Below, one piece after another: positions 8,739-16,593 of a stretch of 64,000 nucleotides of DNA. The notes below the pieces were generated by a model that saw only the letters and a program-made list of their open reading frames with translations, was not told the origin of the DNA and did not search any database. Where the stretch lies: positions 1 through 64,000 of the forward strand of contig VBHP01000029.1 in NCBI GenBank assembly GCA_005881435.1, in the 5' to 3' direction. The stretch comes from Chloroflexota bacterium. GTDB taxonomy: Bacteria; Chloroflexota; Limnocylindria; P2-11E; CF-107. The position numbers were made by a program, and so were the translations under genes. Each line of letters opens with the position of its first letter. The stretch's first letter is position 1.

Positions 8739-9466
8739 AGCTCCAACTCGAGTCCATCCTCGGCGCGCTCGAGCTCGACCTCATCGAGATGCGCGAGGGT
8801 CTCGTCGCCGAAATGAGTGAGGATGATGCGCTTGCAGTCGAGCTCGCGTCGATGCGCCATCAACGTGCGATAGCAGAGATGCGCGGGGTCGTCGGTCGAG
8901 AAATTCGTGGCCTCGCAGATGAACAGGTCCGCGCCATGGGCGAGCTCGGGCAGCGCTGAGCTCCACGTCGCGTCGCCGGAGTAGGCGATGAGCTTGCCGC
9001 CGACCTCCACGCGAACCCCGTGCGGATCGGACTCGGGCACGTGCGTCACCGGTACGGGCCTGAGCGAGACATTGCCGACGGAGATGTCGCCGTCGCCGAA
9101 GCGGCGGTGCTCGACCGCGAACGAGAGTGGCGTCGTGGCGAAGAAGTCCTGATACAGGCCGATGCTGGTCTGCTGCAGTCGTGCCTCGAGCTCTCGCGGT
9201 CCGGCGATCACCAGCGGGCGGGAGCGTTTGGCGAAATGTTGGTCCATCAGCAGATAGGGCAATCCGCCGAAGTGGTCGCCGTGCAGATGCGACACCACCA
9301 CCGTGTCGATGGCGGCGAGATCTGAAAACCGCTTCAGCATCGGCATCGCCGACCCGCCGCAGTCGAGCAGGATGGAGGAACGTCCGGCGGTCAGCTGGAT
9401 ACATGCGTTGGAGCGACCCCCGGCGGAGAACGCGTTCGCCGTGCCAAGGAAGCGGACCCGAATCAC
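8735..9466 (-). CDS. Beta-lactamase-fold metal-dependent hydrolase
   Basis: 243 residues of the MBL fold, ribonuclease Z-like subgroup. The metal motif SHLHGDHFGG (about residues 59-68) is present, followed by later ligands in the THVPES region, the aspartate of YSGDATW and the histidine of ILTHFGDE. The ORF track begins at 9562, but the family N-terminus is IRVRFLGTANAF, which matches GTG 9466; that start overlaps the stop of the upstream iolG-like gene as GTGA. Coupling to the inositol dehydrogenase suggests it processes a lactone or a phosphodiester in the same pathway, which is inference. Typical substrates in this subgroup are cyclic nucleotides, phosphonates or tRNA ends. Confidence 0.85.
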   Translation of the reverse strand: MIRVRFLGTANAFSAGGRSNACIQLTAGRSSILLDCGGSAMPMLKRFSDLAAIDTVVVSHLHGDHFGGLPYLLMDQHFAKRSRPLVIAGPRELEARLQQTSIGLYQDFFATTPLSFAVEHRRFGDGDISVGNVSLRPVPVTHVPESDPHGVRVEVGGKLIAYSGDATWSSALPELAHGADLFICEATNFSTDDPAHLCYRTLMAHRRELDCKRIILTHFGDETLAHLDEVELERAEDGLELEL

Positions 9467-10458
9467 GCGATCTCGCTGAGCTTGACCGGGCGGTGCTCGC
9501 GCCAGGAACGCCCCGCGGCTTCGGCGATGCGGAGCGCCTCGAGCGCGTCTGCCGCCGTGCACGGATTGTCCGCCTGGCCGCGCGCGAAACGGAGGAAGTG
9601 CGCGAGCTCGGCGTGATAGGCGTCACCGAACCGGACGAAAAAGGACGGATATGCCGGACCGCCGAGCGGCAGCGCGTCGGTTTCCACCGAGCGGATCGGC
9701 GTTCGTGGATCCAGTCCGATGGCGATCGTGTCCTTGGCGCCGTTGATCTCGACACGGATGTCGTATCCGGCCTCGTTATGACGGCCGGCGACGATCGCGC
9801 CGATCGCACCGCCGCGCAATTTCAGCAGCACCGCCGAAGTCGCGACGTCCTGCATGGCCTCATACGTCGGATGCCCCAACGTGGAACCATCCGCGCTCAC
9901 CTCCGCGACCTCGTCGTCGAAGAGCCATCGCGTGATGTCGAAGTCGTGGATCACCTGGTCTTTGAATTGCCCGCCGGAAGTCTTGATGTAAGCGTCGGGC
10001 GGCGGCAACCGATCGCGGCTGGTCATATAGAAGGAGTACACCGTCCCAAGCCTGCCTTCGCGAAGCTCCCGTTTCGCGGCTTGGTAGCCGGCGTCGAAAC
10101 GGCGCTGAAAGCCGATCTGCAGCCGCCCGTTCGCACGCTTCACCTGCGCCACGACGTCTTTTGTTTCCGGTAGGCCCATGGCGATCGGTTTCTCGCAGAA
10201 CGTCGGAAGGCCCGCGGCGATTGCCTTGTTGATCAACGTCGCGTGCGTGTCGGTCGGCGTCACCAGGACCACCGCATCCGCGCCGTGATAGGCGGCGTCG
10301 ACGCTGTCGACGGCCGTGGCGCCGACCTTCGCCGCGATCTCGCGCGCACGCGCGATGTCGGCGTCATAGATCCGCAGTTCGCGCACGTCGGGAAGCGAGC
10401 GGAGCGTTTCGGCGTGACTCGCACCCAGGCGTCCGACGCCGAGGAGACCGATCCGCAT
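9463..10458 (-). CDS. iolG: Gfo/Idh/MocA oxidoreductase, probable inositol 2-dehydrogenase
   Basis: 331 residues with an N-terminal NAD-binding Rossmann fold (GVGRLGASHAETL), the EKP catalytic motif (CEKPIAMGL) and the C-terminal alpha/beta domain with the HDFDITRWLF signature that carries the catalytic His. Enzymes of this kind oxidise myo-inositol to scyllo-inosose, the first step of inositol catabolism. It is transcribed away from iolC and its partners, leaving a 23-base divergent spacer. A second homologue is at 29931. One of the pair may prefer another inositol isomer. Function at the level of polyol dehydrogenase is solid; substrate rests on context. Confidence 0.85.
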   Translation of the reverse strand: MRIGLLGVGRLGASHAETLRSLPDVRELRIYDADIARAREIAAKVGATAVDSVDAAYHGADAVVLVTPTDTHATLINKAIAAGLPTFCEKPIAMGLPETKDVVAQVKRANGRLQIGFQRRFDAGYQAAKRELREGRLGTVYSFYMTSRDRLPPPDAYIKTSGGQFKDQVIHDFDITRWLFDDEVAEVSADGSTLGHPTYEAMQDVATSAVLLKLRGGAIGAIVAGRHNEAGYDIRVEINGAKDTIAIGLDPRTPIRSVETDALPLGGPAYPSFFVRFGDAYHAELAHFLRFARGQADNPCTAADALEALRIAEAAGRSWREHRPVKLSEIA

Positions 10459-10481
10459 CGCGCGTACCCTACAACGCGCGC

Positions 10482-11426
10482 ATGAGTGACGCGTTCGATG
10501 TCGTGACGATCGGCAGGGTCGGCGTCGACTTCTATCCCGAGCAGATCGGCGTTCCGCTCGCGCGGGTGCGCACCTTCGCGAAATCGCTGGGTGGCAGTCC
10601 GACCAATGTCGCTGTCGGCGCGGCGCGCCTCGGCCTTCGCGCGGCGGTCATCACGAAAGTCGGCGACGACGGCTTCGGCAGCTACGTCCGCGAAGCGCTA
10701 TCCGGCTTCGGCGTCGACACGCGGTGGGTCGGGACGGATCCGACGCTGCGCACGCCGGTGGTCTTCGCCGAGGTCTATCCGCCGGATCGCTTTCCGATCC
10801 TGTTCTACCGCGAGCCGCGAGCGCCGGACATGAACCTTCGCGCCGAGGAGCTCGACCGCGCCGAGCTCGGGCGGGCGAGACTGGTGTGGACGACCGGGAC
10901 CGGGCTCGCCGACGACCCCAGCCGTTCCGCGACGCTCGCGACGCTCGAGGCCGCGCGTGGGATCCGCGTCCACGACCTCGATCATCGGCCGGCGTTGTGG
11001 CGCTCGGACGATGAAGCGCGGCGCTGGGCGCGCGAAGCGTCGCGGCGCGCGACCGTCATCGTCGGCAACGAGGACGAGGTTGAGATGGCCACAGCCACGC
11101 GGGATCCGGATCGCGCCATGGAATTGCTGCTGGCGATGGGCCCCGAGCTCGTGATCGTGAAGCGCGGCGGTGAGGGCGCCGTGGCGCGGCGGGGGAGCGA
11201 GCGCGTCGAGGTGCCCGGCGTGCGCGTCGAAGTCCTGTGCGGTCTGGGCGCGGGCGACGCGTTCGGCGGCGCCCTCTGCTACGGGTTGCTCAATGCCTGG
11301 CCGCTCAAACGGATGCTCGCATTCGCGAATGCCGCCGGCGCGATCGTGGCTTCGCGTCTCGCGTGCGCCGACGCGATGCCGACCATCGCGGAGGTCGAGG
11401 GGCTCATCGCTCGCCCGACTGCCTGA
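10482..11426 (+). CDS. iolC: 5-dehydro-2-deoxygluconokinase (PfkB family)
   Basis: 314-residue ribokinase-fold sugar kinase. The substrate-side signature GGSPTNVAVGAARLGL sits near the N-terminus and the ATP/catalytic motif GAGDAFGGALCYGLL, with the base Asp, near residue 260. The N-terminal FDVVTIGRVGVDFYPEQIG strongly recalls IolC. In inositol breakdown IolC phosphorylates 2-deoxy-5-keto-gluconate before aldol cleavage; the aldolase-like gene, iolD and iolB follow on the same strand. A TACAAC or TACCCT box lies 6-11 bases before the ATG, suggesting a leaderless transcript. Confidence 0.9.
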   Translation: MSDAFDVVTIGRVGVDFYPEQIGVPLARVRTFAKSLGGSPTNVAVGAARLGLRAAVITKVGDDGFGSYVREALSGFGVDTRWVGTDPTLRTPVVFAEVYPPDRFPILFYREPRAPDMNLRAEELDRAELGRARLVWTTGTGLADDPSRSATLATLEAARGIRVHDLDHRPALWRSDDEARRWAREASRRATVIVGNEDEVEMATATRDPDRAMELLLAMGPELVIVKRGGEGAVARRGSERVEVPGVRVEVLCGLGAGDAFGGALCYGLLNAWPLKRMLAFANAAGAIVASRLACADAMPTIAEVEGLIARPTA

Positions 11427-11463
11427 GCCGTGACCTCGAGGCGTTTCATCTACGCGGCATGCG

Positions 11464-11925
11464 ATGACAAGGATATCGACCGCACGACTGATGTCCGCGC
11501 TCATGCTTGTCGCCGCGGCCTGCACGGCTGCGCCCCAGCCGCAGCGCGAGGCGCCATGTCCCTTCACGGTGCCAAACGGGGGACCTCCACCCGGCAACAC
11601 CGGCCCGGCCAACTTCGGCGACGGAAAGCTTTGGGTCTGGGTGCCCGGCGGGAAGCTGTATCTCGCCCCGGACTCCGACGGCCGGCTCTCGGAAAAGTTC
11701 GGCTGGTGGCGTGAGGTGCCGGGCACGTTGACCATCGACGGCCACCGGCTCGATGCTCCGGCGCCTTGGCTTAACGCGTCGGTCCCCGACGGGTATGGGC
11801 CGACGGGATTCCAGGCGACCGGCATCACGTTTCCAACTCCGGGCTGTTGGGAGATCACCGGCCACGTCGGAAGTGAAAGCCTGACCTTCGTCGTCGAGAT
11901 CGCTCGCGACTTCTCGCCGCCCTAA
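11464..11925 (+). CDS. Small secreted lipoprotein of unknown function
   Basis: 153 residues with a lipoprotein signal peptide and lipobox VAAAC, so the mature chain starts at about Cys20. The rest is a compact, Trp- and Gly-rich domain (KLWVWVPGGKLYL, GCWEITGHVG) that looks all-beta. The ending CWEITGHVG...SLTFVVEI resembles the last strands of bacterial carbohydrate- or Ig-like folds, without a family I can name firmly. It sits inside the inositol gene series, between iolC and the aldolase, so a role at the surface in substrate binding is possible but unproven. Start ATG 11464 is 37 bases after iolC. Confidence 0.7.
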   Translation: MTRISTARLMSALMLVAAACTAAPQPQREAPCPFTVPNGGPPPGNTGPANFGDGKLWVWVPGGKLYLAPDSDGRLSEKFGWWREVPGTLTIDGHRLDAPAPWLNASVPDGYGPTGFQATGITFPTPGCWEITGHVGSESLTFVVEIARDFSPP

Positions 11926-11951
11926 GCGCCGCGCCGCCACGGCGCGCTACT

Positions 11952-12851
11952 GTGCGTCAGGGCGTGAACGACATCGTCCGGCAGCTGACCGAGATCCGCG
12001 CCACGCGCCCGATCGCGATCCAGGAGGCGTGGAACCACCGCGCCCGCCGTCCGCTGCTGAGCCGCGGGCGACTGTTCCTCGTCGCCGCGGACCATCCCGC
12101 ACGCGGGGTCCTCAAGGTCGGTGCGGATCCGCAGGCGATGGGCGATCGCGGCGAACTGCTGCGGCGCCTCGTCGCCGCGCTCGAGCGGCCCGGCGTCGAC
12201 GGCGTCCTCGGAACGCCGGATGTCCTCGAGGATCTGGTGCTGCTCCGCGCACTGGAAGGAAAGTTGGCCTTCGGTTCGATGAACCGTGGCGGGCTGGCCG
12301 GATCGGCTTTCGAGCTGGACGACCGCTTCACCGCTTACGACGCCGACGGCATCGAGCGCGACGGGCTCGACGGCGGAAAGATGATGGTCCGGATCGCCGA
12401 TCGCGATCGCGGCTCGCTCGAGACGTTGGTCGCCTGCGCCCGCGCCATCGATTCTCTGGCCGAGCGTGGCCTGCCGGCGCTGGTCGAGGTCTTCGCCAGC
12501 CGAATCGAACCGGACGGCAACGCCGTCAACGACATGGACCCGTCGGCGCTGGCCAGAGCGATCGCGATCGCGTCGGGTCTCGGCAGCACCTCGGCCTACA
12601 CCTGGCTCAAGATCCCGGTGCTCGAGGACATGCGTCCGATCGCCGCGGCGACGACGCTGCCGCTGGTCCTGCTGGGTGGCGATCCCGGCCGGGACGCGGC
12701 GGCGACGTTCGCGCGCTGGGAACGGGCGATGTCGCTGCCGCAAGTGCGCGGGCTCGTCGCCGGACGCGCGCTGCTGTATCCGGAGGACGGCGACGTCGCC
12801 AACGCGGTCGACCGCGCCGCGGCGGTCGTGCGCAAAGCGGTCGCGGCGTGA
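11952..12851 (+). CDS. Cgl0159-type (beta/alpha)8 aldolase-like protein of inositol catabolism
   Basis: 299 residues, a TIM-barrel related to the deoxyribose-phosphate aldolase group and best matched to the Cgl0159 family found in actinobacterial inositol clusters. The motif FLVAADHPARGVL near residue 40 and YTWLKIP near 217, with a candidate Schiff-base lysine, fit a class I aldolase. In Bacillus the corresponding step, cleavage of the phosphorylated deoxy-keto-gluconate, is done by the unrelated IolJ; no iolJ is seen here, so this gene probably fills that place. Starts at GTG 11952 or GTG 11964. Its TGA overlaps the iolD start as GTGA. Confidence 0.75.
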   Translation: MRQGVNDIVRQLTEIRATRPIAIQEAWNHRARRPLLSRGRLFLVAADHPARGVLKVGADPQAMGDRGELLRRLVAALERPGVDGVLGTPDVLEDLVLLRALEGKLAFGSMNRGGLAGSAFELDDRFTAYDADGIERDGLDGGKMMVRIADRDRGSLETLVACARAIDSLAERGLPALVEVFASRIEPDGNAVNDMDPSALARAIAIASGLGSTSAYTWLKIPVLEDMRPIAAATTLPLVLLGGDPGRDAAATFARWERAMSLPQVRGLVAGRALLYPEDGDVANAVDRAAAVVRKAVAA

Positions 12852-14725
12852 AGACCACGCGCCTGACCACGGCGCAGGCGCTGATCCGTTTCCTGTCGCA
12901 GCAGTACGTCGAACGCGACGGCGTGGAGCAGCGCTTCTTCGCCGGCGTGTTCGGCATCTTCGGTCACGGCAACGTCGCCGGCATCGGGCAGGCCCTGTTC
13001 CAGTACCGCGACGAGATGCCGTACTTCCAGGCGAGGAACGAGCAGGCCATGGTGCACATCGCCTGCGGCTACGCGCGCATGAAGGATCGCCTCTCGACTT
13101 TCGCCTGCACCAGCTCGATCGGTCCCGGCGCGAGCAACATGCTCACCGGAGCGGCACTGGCCACGATCGATCGGCTCCCGGTGCTGCTGCTTCCGGGCGA
13201 CGTCTTCGCCTCGCGCCGTCCAGACCCGGTGCTGCAGCAGCTCGAGGTTCCTTGGCGCGGCGACGTCTCGGTCAACGACGCGTTCCAACCGTTGTCGCGC
13301 TACTGGGATCGCATCACGCGGCCCGAGCAGATCGTCCCCGCGGCGCTGGCGGCGGTGCGCGTCCTGACCTCGTCCGCGGACACCGGTGCGGTGACGCTGT
13401 CGCTGCCGCAGGACGTGCAGACCGAGGCCTTCGACGTGCCGGAGGAGTTCCTGGCCAAGCGCGTGTGGCACATCGAACGCCGGTTCCCCGATCCGGCGCT
13501 GCTCGCGCGCGCCGTGGCGCTGCTGAAGGATGCGCGGCGTCCATTGATCGTGGCCGGCGGCGGCGTGATCTATTCCGGCGCGACCGGCGCGCTGCGCGGC
13601 TTCGTCGAGAAGAGCGGTATCCCGGTCGCGGAGACGCAGGCCGGAAAGGGAAGCCTGCCGTACGACCATCCGTCCGCGCTCGGCGCGATCGGCGCCACGG
13701 GCACCTTCGCCGCCAACCGTGTCGCGCGTCAGGCCGACGTCGTCGTCGGCGTCGGCACGCGCTGGACCGACTTCACCACGGCCTCGAAGACCGCGTTCGC
13801 CAACGAGCGCGTCCGCTTCGTCAACGTCAACGTCGCAGAGGTCGATGCCGGGAAGCACGGTGCCATCGCGCTCGTCGCCGACGCTCGCGCCGCGCTCGAA
13901 GAGCTCGCGCTGGTGCCGATCTCCGTGTCGCAGGACTACCGCGAGGAGGTCGCGAGGCTGAATCGCGAGTGGGACACGGAGGTGACGCGCCTGTACGCAC
14001 TTGGAAACGCGCCGCTTCCCGCGCAGAGCGAGGTCATCGGCGCGGTGAACGAGGCGGCCGGCGAGCGCGGTGTGGTCGTGTGCGCGGCTGGCTCCATGCC
14101 CGGTGAGCTCCATAAGCTCTGGCGCGCGCGCGATCCGAAGCAGTATCACGTCGAGTACGGGTACTCCTGCATGGGCTATGAGATCCCGGGCGGCATCGGA
14201 GCGGCGATGGCCGCGCCGGATCGCACCGTCTTCGTCCTCGTCGGCGACGGCAGCTATCTGATGCTGCCGAGCGAGATCGTGACCGCCGTTGCCGAGCGCG
14301 TGAGGCTCGTGATCGTGCTCGTCGACAATCGTGGCTTCGCGTCCATCGGCAGCCTGTCGCGGTCGCTCGGACTCGATGGCTTCGGCACGCTGTCCCGCTA
14401 TCGCGAAGACGGCACGCTCGGTCTCGACAGCGAGAAGCATCCCGCTCCGGTCTTGCCGATCGACCTCGCGGCCAACGCGGAGAGCCTCGGCGCGATCGTG
14501 CATCGCGCCAGGACCGTGACCGAGGTGCGGCGCGCGCTGGCGGAAGCGACCACAGCCGATCGCACCAGCGTCATCTACGTCGAGGTCGATCGCTACGCCG
14601 GCGTCCCGAACTACGAATCGTGGTGGGAGGTCGCGACGGCGGAAGTCTCCGAGGATCGAGGGACGCAGCAGGCGCGCGCTGAATACGTCAAAGCGAAACA
14701 GCGCCAGCGCTGGCACGTGTCGTGA
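12848..14725 (+). CDS. iolD: 3D-(3,5/4)-trihydroxycyclohexane-1,2-dione acylhydrolase
   Basis: 625-residue thiamine-diphosphate enzyme that opens the inositol-derived ring. The N-terminal PYR domain contains NEQAMVHIACGYARM with the glutamate-type cofactor site; the central domain follows, and the C-terminal PP domain carries the ThDP motif GDGSYLM...VDNRGFASIG. The long ORF from 12029 is an open shadow upstream; the true start is GTG 12848, which overlaps the previous stop as GTGA and gives the normal IolD N-terminus. It lies between the aldolase-like gene and iolB, to which it is again coupled by a 4-base overlap. Confidence 0.93.
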   Translation: MKTTRLTTAQALIRFLSQQYVERDGVEQRFFAGVFGIFGHGNVAGIGQALFQYRDEMPYFQARNEQAMVHIACGYARMKDRLSTFACTSSIGPGASNMLTGAALATIDRLPVLLLPGDVFASRRPDPVLQQLEVPWRGDVSVNDAFQPLSRYWDRITRPEQIVPAALAAVRVLTSSADTGAVTLSLPQDVQTEAFDVPEEFLAKRVWHIERRFPDPALLARAVALLKDARRPLIVAGGGVIYSGATGALRGFVEKSGIPVAETQAGKGSLPYDHPSALGAIGATGTFAANRVARQADVVVGVGTRWTDFTTASKTAFANERVRFVNVNVAEVDAGKHGAIALVADARAALEELALVPISVSQDYREEVARLNREWDTEVTRLYALGNAPLPAQSEVIGAVNEAAGERGVVVCAAGSMPGELHKLWRARDPKQYHVEYGYSCMGYEIPGGIGAAMAAPDRTVFVLVGDGSYLMLPSEIVTAVAERVRLVIVLVDNRGFASIGSLSRSLGLDGFGTLSRYREDGTLGLDSEKHPAPVLPIDLAANAESLGAIVHRARTVTEVRRALAEATTADRTSVIYVEVDRYAGVPNYESWWEVATAEVSEDRGTQQARAEYVKAKQRQRWHVS

Positions 14726-15513
14726 GCTCGTTGCTGGTGCGCGGCCCGGCCACCCCCGACGCGGAGAAGCGCGTGCTGGCCGTGACGCCAGAGCGTGCGA
14801 AGTGGCGGTACGTCGGCTTCGAGGTCCTTCGTTTGGAGCGCGGCGACGCCTGGCGGCGCGAGCTCGGCGATCGCGAGGCATGCCTGGTGTGGCTCTCGGG
14901 CACTTGCAACGCGGAGACCGAGGGCATGCGCTGGCGTGAGGTCGGTGGCCGCAAGGACGCGTTCGACGGACCGCCGCAGGCGCTGTACATCCCGCCGGGC
15001 TCGTGGGTGAAGCTCGTCGCGGGCGCGACGTCGGAGATCGCCATCGGCTACGCGCCGGCGAAGAAGGGCGCCAAAGCGCGCCGGCTGGCGCAGGCGCGCG
15101 TGGAGATACGCGGCGCGGGTCCGACCGAGCGCAAGATCCACCACATCTTGATGGAGGACGAGGAGGCCGAGTCGCTCCTCGTGACCGAGGTCTTGACGCC
15201 CGCCGCGCACTGGTCGAGCTACCCCCCGCACAAGCACGACGAGAACGATCCACCGACCGAGACCCAGCTGGAGGAGACGTACTACCACCGCCTGCGCGAC
15301 ACCAGAGGCTTTGGGCTGCAGCGCGTCTACACCGCGGATCGCTCGCTGGATGAATCCGTCGCGGTGCGCGACGGCGACCTGGTGCTGGTGCCGCGCGGCT
15401 ATCACACCGTCTCGGCGGCGCCGGGATACGAGCTGTACTACCTGAATGTCATGGCAGGTCCGGTCCGGCGGTGGTGTGTCACCTTCGATCCGGATCACGA
15501 GCGGCTGCGATAG
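14722..15513 (+). CDS. iolB: 5-deoxy-glucuronate isomerase
   Basis: 263 residues, double-cupin IolB. The metal-binding stretch is HWSSYPPHKHDENDPP with a downstream ELEETYYHR-like run and the C-terminal GYHTVSAAPGYELYYLNVMAG that is near-invariant in the family. It isomerises 5-deoxy-glucuronate to 2-deoxy-5-keto-gluconate, the substrate of IolC. GTG 14722 overlaps the iolD stop as GTGA. The HAD gene starts within its last 14 codons. Confidence 0.94.
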   Translation: MSSLLVRGPATPDAEKRVLAVTPERAKWRYVGFEVLRLERGDAWRRELGDREACLVWLSGTCNAETEGMRWREVGGRKDAFDGPPQALYIPPGSWVKLVAGATSEIAIGYAPAKKGAKARRLAQARVEIRGAGPTERKIHHILMEDEEAESLLVTEVLTPAAHWSSYPPHKHDENDPPTETQLEETYYHRLRDTRGFGLQRVYTADRSLDESVAVRDGDLVLVPRGYHTVSAAPGYELYYLNVMAGPVRRWCVTFDPDHERLR

Positions 15514-16184
15514 CACCGATCGAGGCCGTCCTCTTCGATTGGGGAGACACGCTTTTCCATCCGCCGGACGCGGGGCGGGTGATCCTCGACGCCGCCCGCA
15601 AGCGCGGCATCGCCATGGACGAGGCTGAAGCACGCGCGCTGTGGACGGAGCTGTGGGAGGCTGGGAAGACGCCCGAGGAGGTCGCCAGCGGCCGCGACCT
15701 CTCGCTCGAGCAGCACCGGGCGTCGTGGACGCGGCTCTTCGGCCGCGCCGATTCGCGCGTGCCCGGCATCTCGGCGCGTTTGTACGAGCTGATGGACCCG
15801 TACCGCTGGACGGTCTACCAGGACACGCGACCGACGCTCGAGACCTTGCGTGCGCGTGGCCTGCGCCTCGGCCTGGTGAGCAACCACGCCTACGATCTGC
15901 GCCGGGTCTTCGCCGCCCGCGGGCTCTCGCCGTTCATCGACACGTACGTGCTGTCGTTCGAGAAGGGCGTGGCCAAGCCGTCGCCACGGCTATTCGAGAT
16001 CGCCGCAGCCGACATCGGCGTCGCACCGGAGCGCACGCTCATGGTCGGCGATCATCCCGAGGCCGATGGCGCCGCGGCGCGCGCCGCGGGCATGCAGACA
16101 TACATCTTGCCGGCGTGGTCCGGTGCGGGTCCGCGCGGACTCGGGCATGTCGTGGAGCTCGTCGATCGTTCGCGCGACAAGTAG
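15471..16184 (+). CDS. HAD-superfamily hydrolase (phosphatase)
   Basis: Up to 237 residues with the HAD motifs: I as LFDWGDTLF, II as LGLVSNHAYDL, III Lys in GVAKPSPRLFEIA and IV as MVGDHPEADGAAARAAGM. A small helical cap lies between motifs I and II. It probably dephosphorylates a small sugar- or polyol-phosphate. The conserved core begins at IEAVLFDWG; the nearest standard start is GTG 15471 or 15474, giving about 17 extra residues and a 43-base overlap with iolB. Tail position in the iol operon suggests it relieves a phosphorylated intermediate or inositol phosphate, which is inference. A relative is at 27602. Confidence 0.82.
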   Translation: MVCHLRSGSRAAAIAPIEAVLFDWGDTLFHPPDAGRVILDAARKRGIAMDEAEARALWTELWEAGKTPEEVASGRDLSLEQHRASWTRLFGRADSRVPGISARLYELMDPYRWTVYQDTRPTLETLRARGLRLGLVSNHAYDLRRVFAARGLSPFIDTYVLSFEKGVAKPSPRLFEIAAADIGVAPERTLMVGDHPEADGAAARAAGMQTYILPAWSGAGPRGLGHVVELVDRSRDK

Positions 16185-16238
16185 CGTTTGACCACGCGAG
16201 TAGGCTTGGCCGGAGCGAATTCGTGGGGGAGGGAACCC

Positions 16239-16589
16239 GTGGCGAAGCACGTGATGATCACGGCGACGATCGGCATCGGCCTACTTCTCGCCTTTGCCAG
16301 TGTCGCAAGCGCTGACCCGACCGCGCATTTTTCGACGTTCACCATTCACTGTGGCGGGAACGTCTACGAGATCGTGTCCAAGCCAGGATCGAGCAACGTG
16401 GTGACGGTGAACGGCTTGCCGAGCACGAGCGTCTCGGTCCTGATGGGTCTCACGATCACCGTGTCCGGTGAGACTGTCTTTGAATTCCATAAGCCGTTCA
16501 CCGAGCACCAGTCGTTCACCGTGTGCCGGGACGAGGAGCCGGGCGGCGTCGTCGTCGTCGCGGAGGTGCTGTTCACGCCACGGAACTAG
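16239..16589 (+). CDS. Small secreted protein of unknown function
   Basis: 116 residues from GTG 16239, which follows GGGGGAGGGAAC; the ORF track start at TTG 16188 is unlikely. A signal peptide (HVMITATIGIGLLLAFASVASA) is followed by a short beta-rich domain containing two cysteines (HCGGN and VCRDEE) that could form a disulfide. No recognisable family. It converges on the glycosidase gene with a 4-base gap between stops. Its secretion signal is clear; nothing in the surroundings gives a function. Confidence 0.65.
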   Translation: MAKHVMITATIGIGLLLAFASVASADPTAHFSTFTIHCGGNVYEIVSKPGSSNVVTVNGLPSTSVSVLMGLTITVSGETVFEFHKPFTEHQSFTVCRDEEPGGVVVVAEVLFTPRN

Positions 16590-16593
16590 CGGT

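Noticed and set aside
12596-15253. 885-aa minus-strand ORF opposite iolD/iolB
   Set aside because: Arg/Ala-rich shadow of two clear genes; no motif, no start signal, caused by high GC.
15510-15513. ATAG overlap as an ATA start of the HAD gene
   Set aside because: It would give a neat N-terminus, but ATA initiation is very rare and GTG 15471 is available.
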